DNA from: Chloroflexota bacterium
Lineage (GTDB): Bacteria > Chloroflexota > Limnocylindria > QHBO01
Assembly (NCBI GenBank): GCA_024636135.1
Contig: JAGXHP010000025.1
Location: 1 to 7,468, forward strand
Reading direction: 5' to 3'
DNA length: 7,468 nucleotides
This document shows positions 6,754 through 7,468 of the stretch, piece after piece (the first letter of the stretch is position 1; each line of letters starts with the position of its first letter). The notes beneath the pieces were generated by a model. The model ran no database searches. It saw only the letters and a program-made list of their open reading frames with translations, and was not told where the DNA came from. The position numbers and the translations under genes were made by a program.

Positions 6754-7314
6754 TTGATCAGCACCGGCGACGTCAAGAAGGGCGTCATCATCGAGCTCGA
6801 CGGACAGCTCATGAAGGTCCTCGACTGGAGCCACATCAAGATGGCGCGCGGATCCGCGCAGGTGCGCATGAAACTCCAGAACGTCCGCAAGGGTGACATC
6901 GTGGAGCGGACCTTCCAGGCCGGAACGCGCTGGCCGCGTGCCCGGGTCGAGCAGCGCCGCGTGCAGTATCTGTACTCCGACGGGGACGTCTACCACTTCA
7001 TGGACAGCGAGACCTACGACCAGTTCGCCGTGAGCCGCACGATGCTCGGTGACGACGCGCAGTACCTGGTCGAGAACACCGAGGTCTTCGTCAGCTCACA
7101 CGAATCGGAGATCCTGGGCGTCGACCTGCCGGTGACCGTCGACCTGCGCGTCACCCAGACCGATCCCGGCTTCGCCGGGGACACGGCCACCGGCGCGAAG
7201 AAGGCGGCAACGGTGGAGACCGGCCTGATCGTCCAGGTGCCGCTGTTCGTCAACGAGGGTGATGTGCTGCGCATCGACACTCGAACCGGCGAGTACGTCA
7301 CCCGGGTCCAGTAG
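6754..7314 (+). CDS. efp: Elongation factor P
   Basis: EF-P binds between the P and E sites of the ribosome and relieves stalling at proline runs. The 186-residue protein has the three expected beta-barrel domains: KOW-like (about 1-62), the first OB domain (QYLYSDGDVYHFMDSETY, about 69 onward) and the second OB domain ending in the conserved RTGEYVTRVQ. The N-terminus MISTGDVKKGV fits the family exactly when translation starts at TTG 6754, which has AGGAG 7 nt upstream. No in-frame ATG gives a better start, and the upstream open frame is an antiparallel-looking extension without family resemblance. The loop that enters the peptidyl transferase centre reads HIKMARGSAQ, so the tip residue is Arg32 rather than the modified Lys34 of E. 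coli. The peptidase gene just upstream and the end of the operon match the pepQ-efp order seen widely. nusB or an Asp23-like gene often follows. Confidence 0.97.
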   Translation: MISTGDVKKGVIIELDGQLMKVLDWSHIKMARGSAQVRMKLQNVRKGDIVERTFQAGTRWPRARVEQRRVQYLYSDGDVYHFMDSETYDQFAVSRTMLGDDAQYLVENTEVFVSSHESEILGVDLPVTVDLRVTQTDPGFAGDTATGAKKAATVETGLIVQVPLFVNEGDVLRIDTRTGEYVTRVQ

Positions 7315-7346
7315 GTGGCCGATGGGCTCGTCCGGCGCTGGTATGT

Positions 7347-7468
7347 ATGACTCGGCGGTCTTGCCGATGACGAGCTTGGCTCCGCCAGCGGTGGGCCCAT
7401 GACCGGGGGGTCATCTCGGCGGCCCCGATCGGCCGATGCATCCGATTCCGATGACCCGGCGGTCATGA
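7347..7468. repeat. Three 16-bp inverted repeats at a 52-nt period
   Basis: Copies start at 7347, 7399 and 7451, so the interval is exactly 52 nt twice. Copy 1 is ATGACTCGGCGGTCTT, copy 2 is ATGACCGGGGGGTCAT and copy 3 is ATGACCCGGCGGTCAT. Copies 2 and 3 have perfect 6-bp arms (ATGACC and GGTCAT) around a 4-nt centre; copy 1 pairs at 4 of 6 arm positions. Copy 3 matches each of the others at 14 of 16 bases. The 36-nt stretches between copies do not resemble each other. The window ends 2 nt after copy 3, so more copies may follow. Possible roles are an operator array for a dimeric regulator of the next gene or of efp, or a set of small RNA hairpins. Confidence 0.65.
7399..7468 (+). CDS. Possible start of the next gene (cut by window end)
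   Basis: ATG 7399 opens a frame that stays open to the window end (23 codons, beginning MTGGSSRRPRSADASDSDDP). The peptide is polar and Ser/Asp/Arg-rich, like a disordered N-terminal tail. GGTGGG lies close upstream at 7390-7395, too near to be a good ribosome binding site. By analogy with related clusters the next gene could be nusB or an Asp23-family gene, but nothing in these 23 residues shows it. The real start may lie beyond the window. If this start is real, the second and third inverted repeats lie inside the coding region. Confidence 0.2.
   Translation, partial: MTGGSSRRPRSADASDSDDPAVM

Larger units (their letters stand above)
7315..7468. other. Non-coding tail after efp
   Basis: All three forward frames hit stop codons soon after the efp stop: the in-frame GTG at 7315 gives only 11 codons, and the ATG at 7322 only 26. 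Neither peptide resembles anything I know. No tRNA fold is found, and there is no hairpin followed by a T-run, so I cannot point to a rho-independent terminator. The main structure is the set of spaced inverted repeats listed separately. A 10-bp perfect palindrome (ATCGGCCGAT, 7428-7437) lies exactly halfway between the second and third of these. Confidence 0.6.

Noticed and set aside
5544..6899. A 451-codon minus-strand open frame opposite the peptidase gene
   Set aside because: Antisense shadow; the + strand gene has all five metal ligands in order, and the minus frame shows no recognisable domain.
7316..7390. tRNA-like stretch ending near CCGCCA
   Set aside because: No T-loop GTTC motif and no cloverleaf stems could be formed.
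7399..7414. Rho-independent terminator formed by the second inverted repeat
   Set aside because: The stem is only 6 bp and no T-run follows.
7014..7466. A 150-codon minus-strand open frame opposite the efp 3' half and the tail
   Set aside because: Ser/Arg/Pro-rich composition and most of its length lies antisense to EF-P; no motif seen.
7347..7468. CRISPR array (16-nt repeats, 36-nt non-similar spacers)
   Set aside because: The regular spacing is CRISPR-like, but repeats of 16 nt are too short, differ at 2 or more positions between copies, and only three are visible; no cas gene is in the window.

Overview
This is a GC-rich bacterial chromosome segment with seven protein-coding genes, all on the + strand and packed with almost no gaps. 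GTG and TTG starts are common: of the six starts inside the window, four are GTG, one is TTG and one is ATG. The gene content, the Chloroflexota-like sequence of EF-P and MltG, and the FtsA-like plus baseplate-J-like pair point to a high-GC member of Chloroflexota, perhaps the Limnocylindria/Ellin6529 side. That placement is an inference from remembered family sequences. I see no phage genes, transposase, rRNA or tRNA.

Layout: (1) 1-897, the 3' part of alaS, cut by the window edge. (2) 907-2193, an actin-fold ATPase of the FtsA/PilM type. (3) 2190-3815, a single-pass membrane protein with a cytoplasmic Rossmann-like head and a baseplate-J-like extracytoplasmic region. (4) 3812-4237, ruvX (yqgF). 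(5) 4234-5616, mltG. (6) 5613-6710, an M24 Xaa-Pro peptidase. (7) 6754-7314, efp. The last 154 bases hold no convincing complete gene. They do contain three copies of a 16-bp inverted repeat spaced exactly 52 nt apart, the last one ending two bases before the window ends.

How it fits together: genes 2 to 6 are joined by four consecutive 4-nt stop/start overlaps, so they are almost certainly one translationally coupled transcript. alaS is 9 nt upstream. efp follows after 43 nt with its own clear Shine-Dalgarno sequence. The order alaS - ruvX - mltG - peptidase - efp resembles the classic actinobacterial alaS-ruvX-mltG-aro-pepQ-efp-nusB cluster, but the aro genes are absent and an unusual pair sits between alaS and ruvX. 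That pair (cytoplasmic actin-like ATPase plus bitopic membrane protein) recalls the PilM-PilN arrangement. It is the most likely place for undescribed cell-envelope biology here. The periodic palindromes after efp are the most striking non-coding signal.
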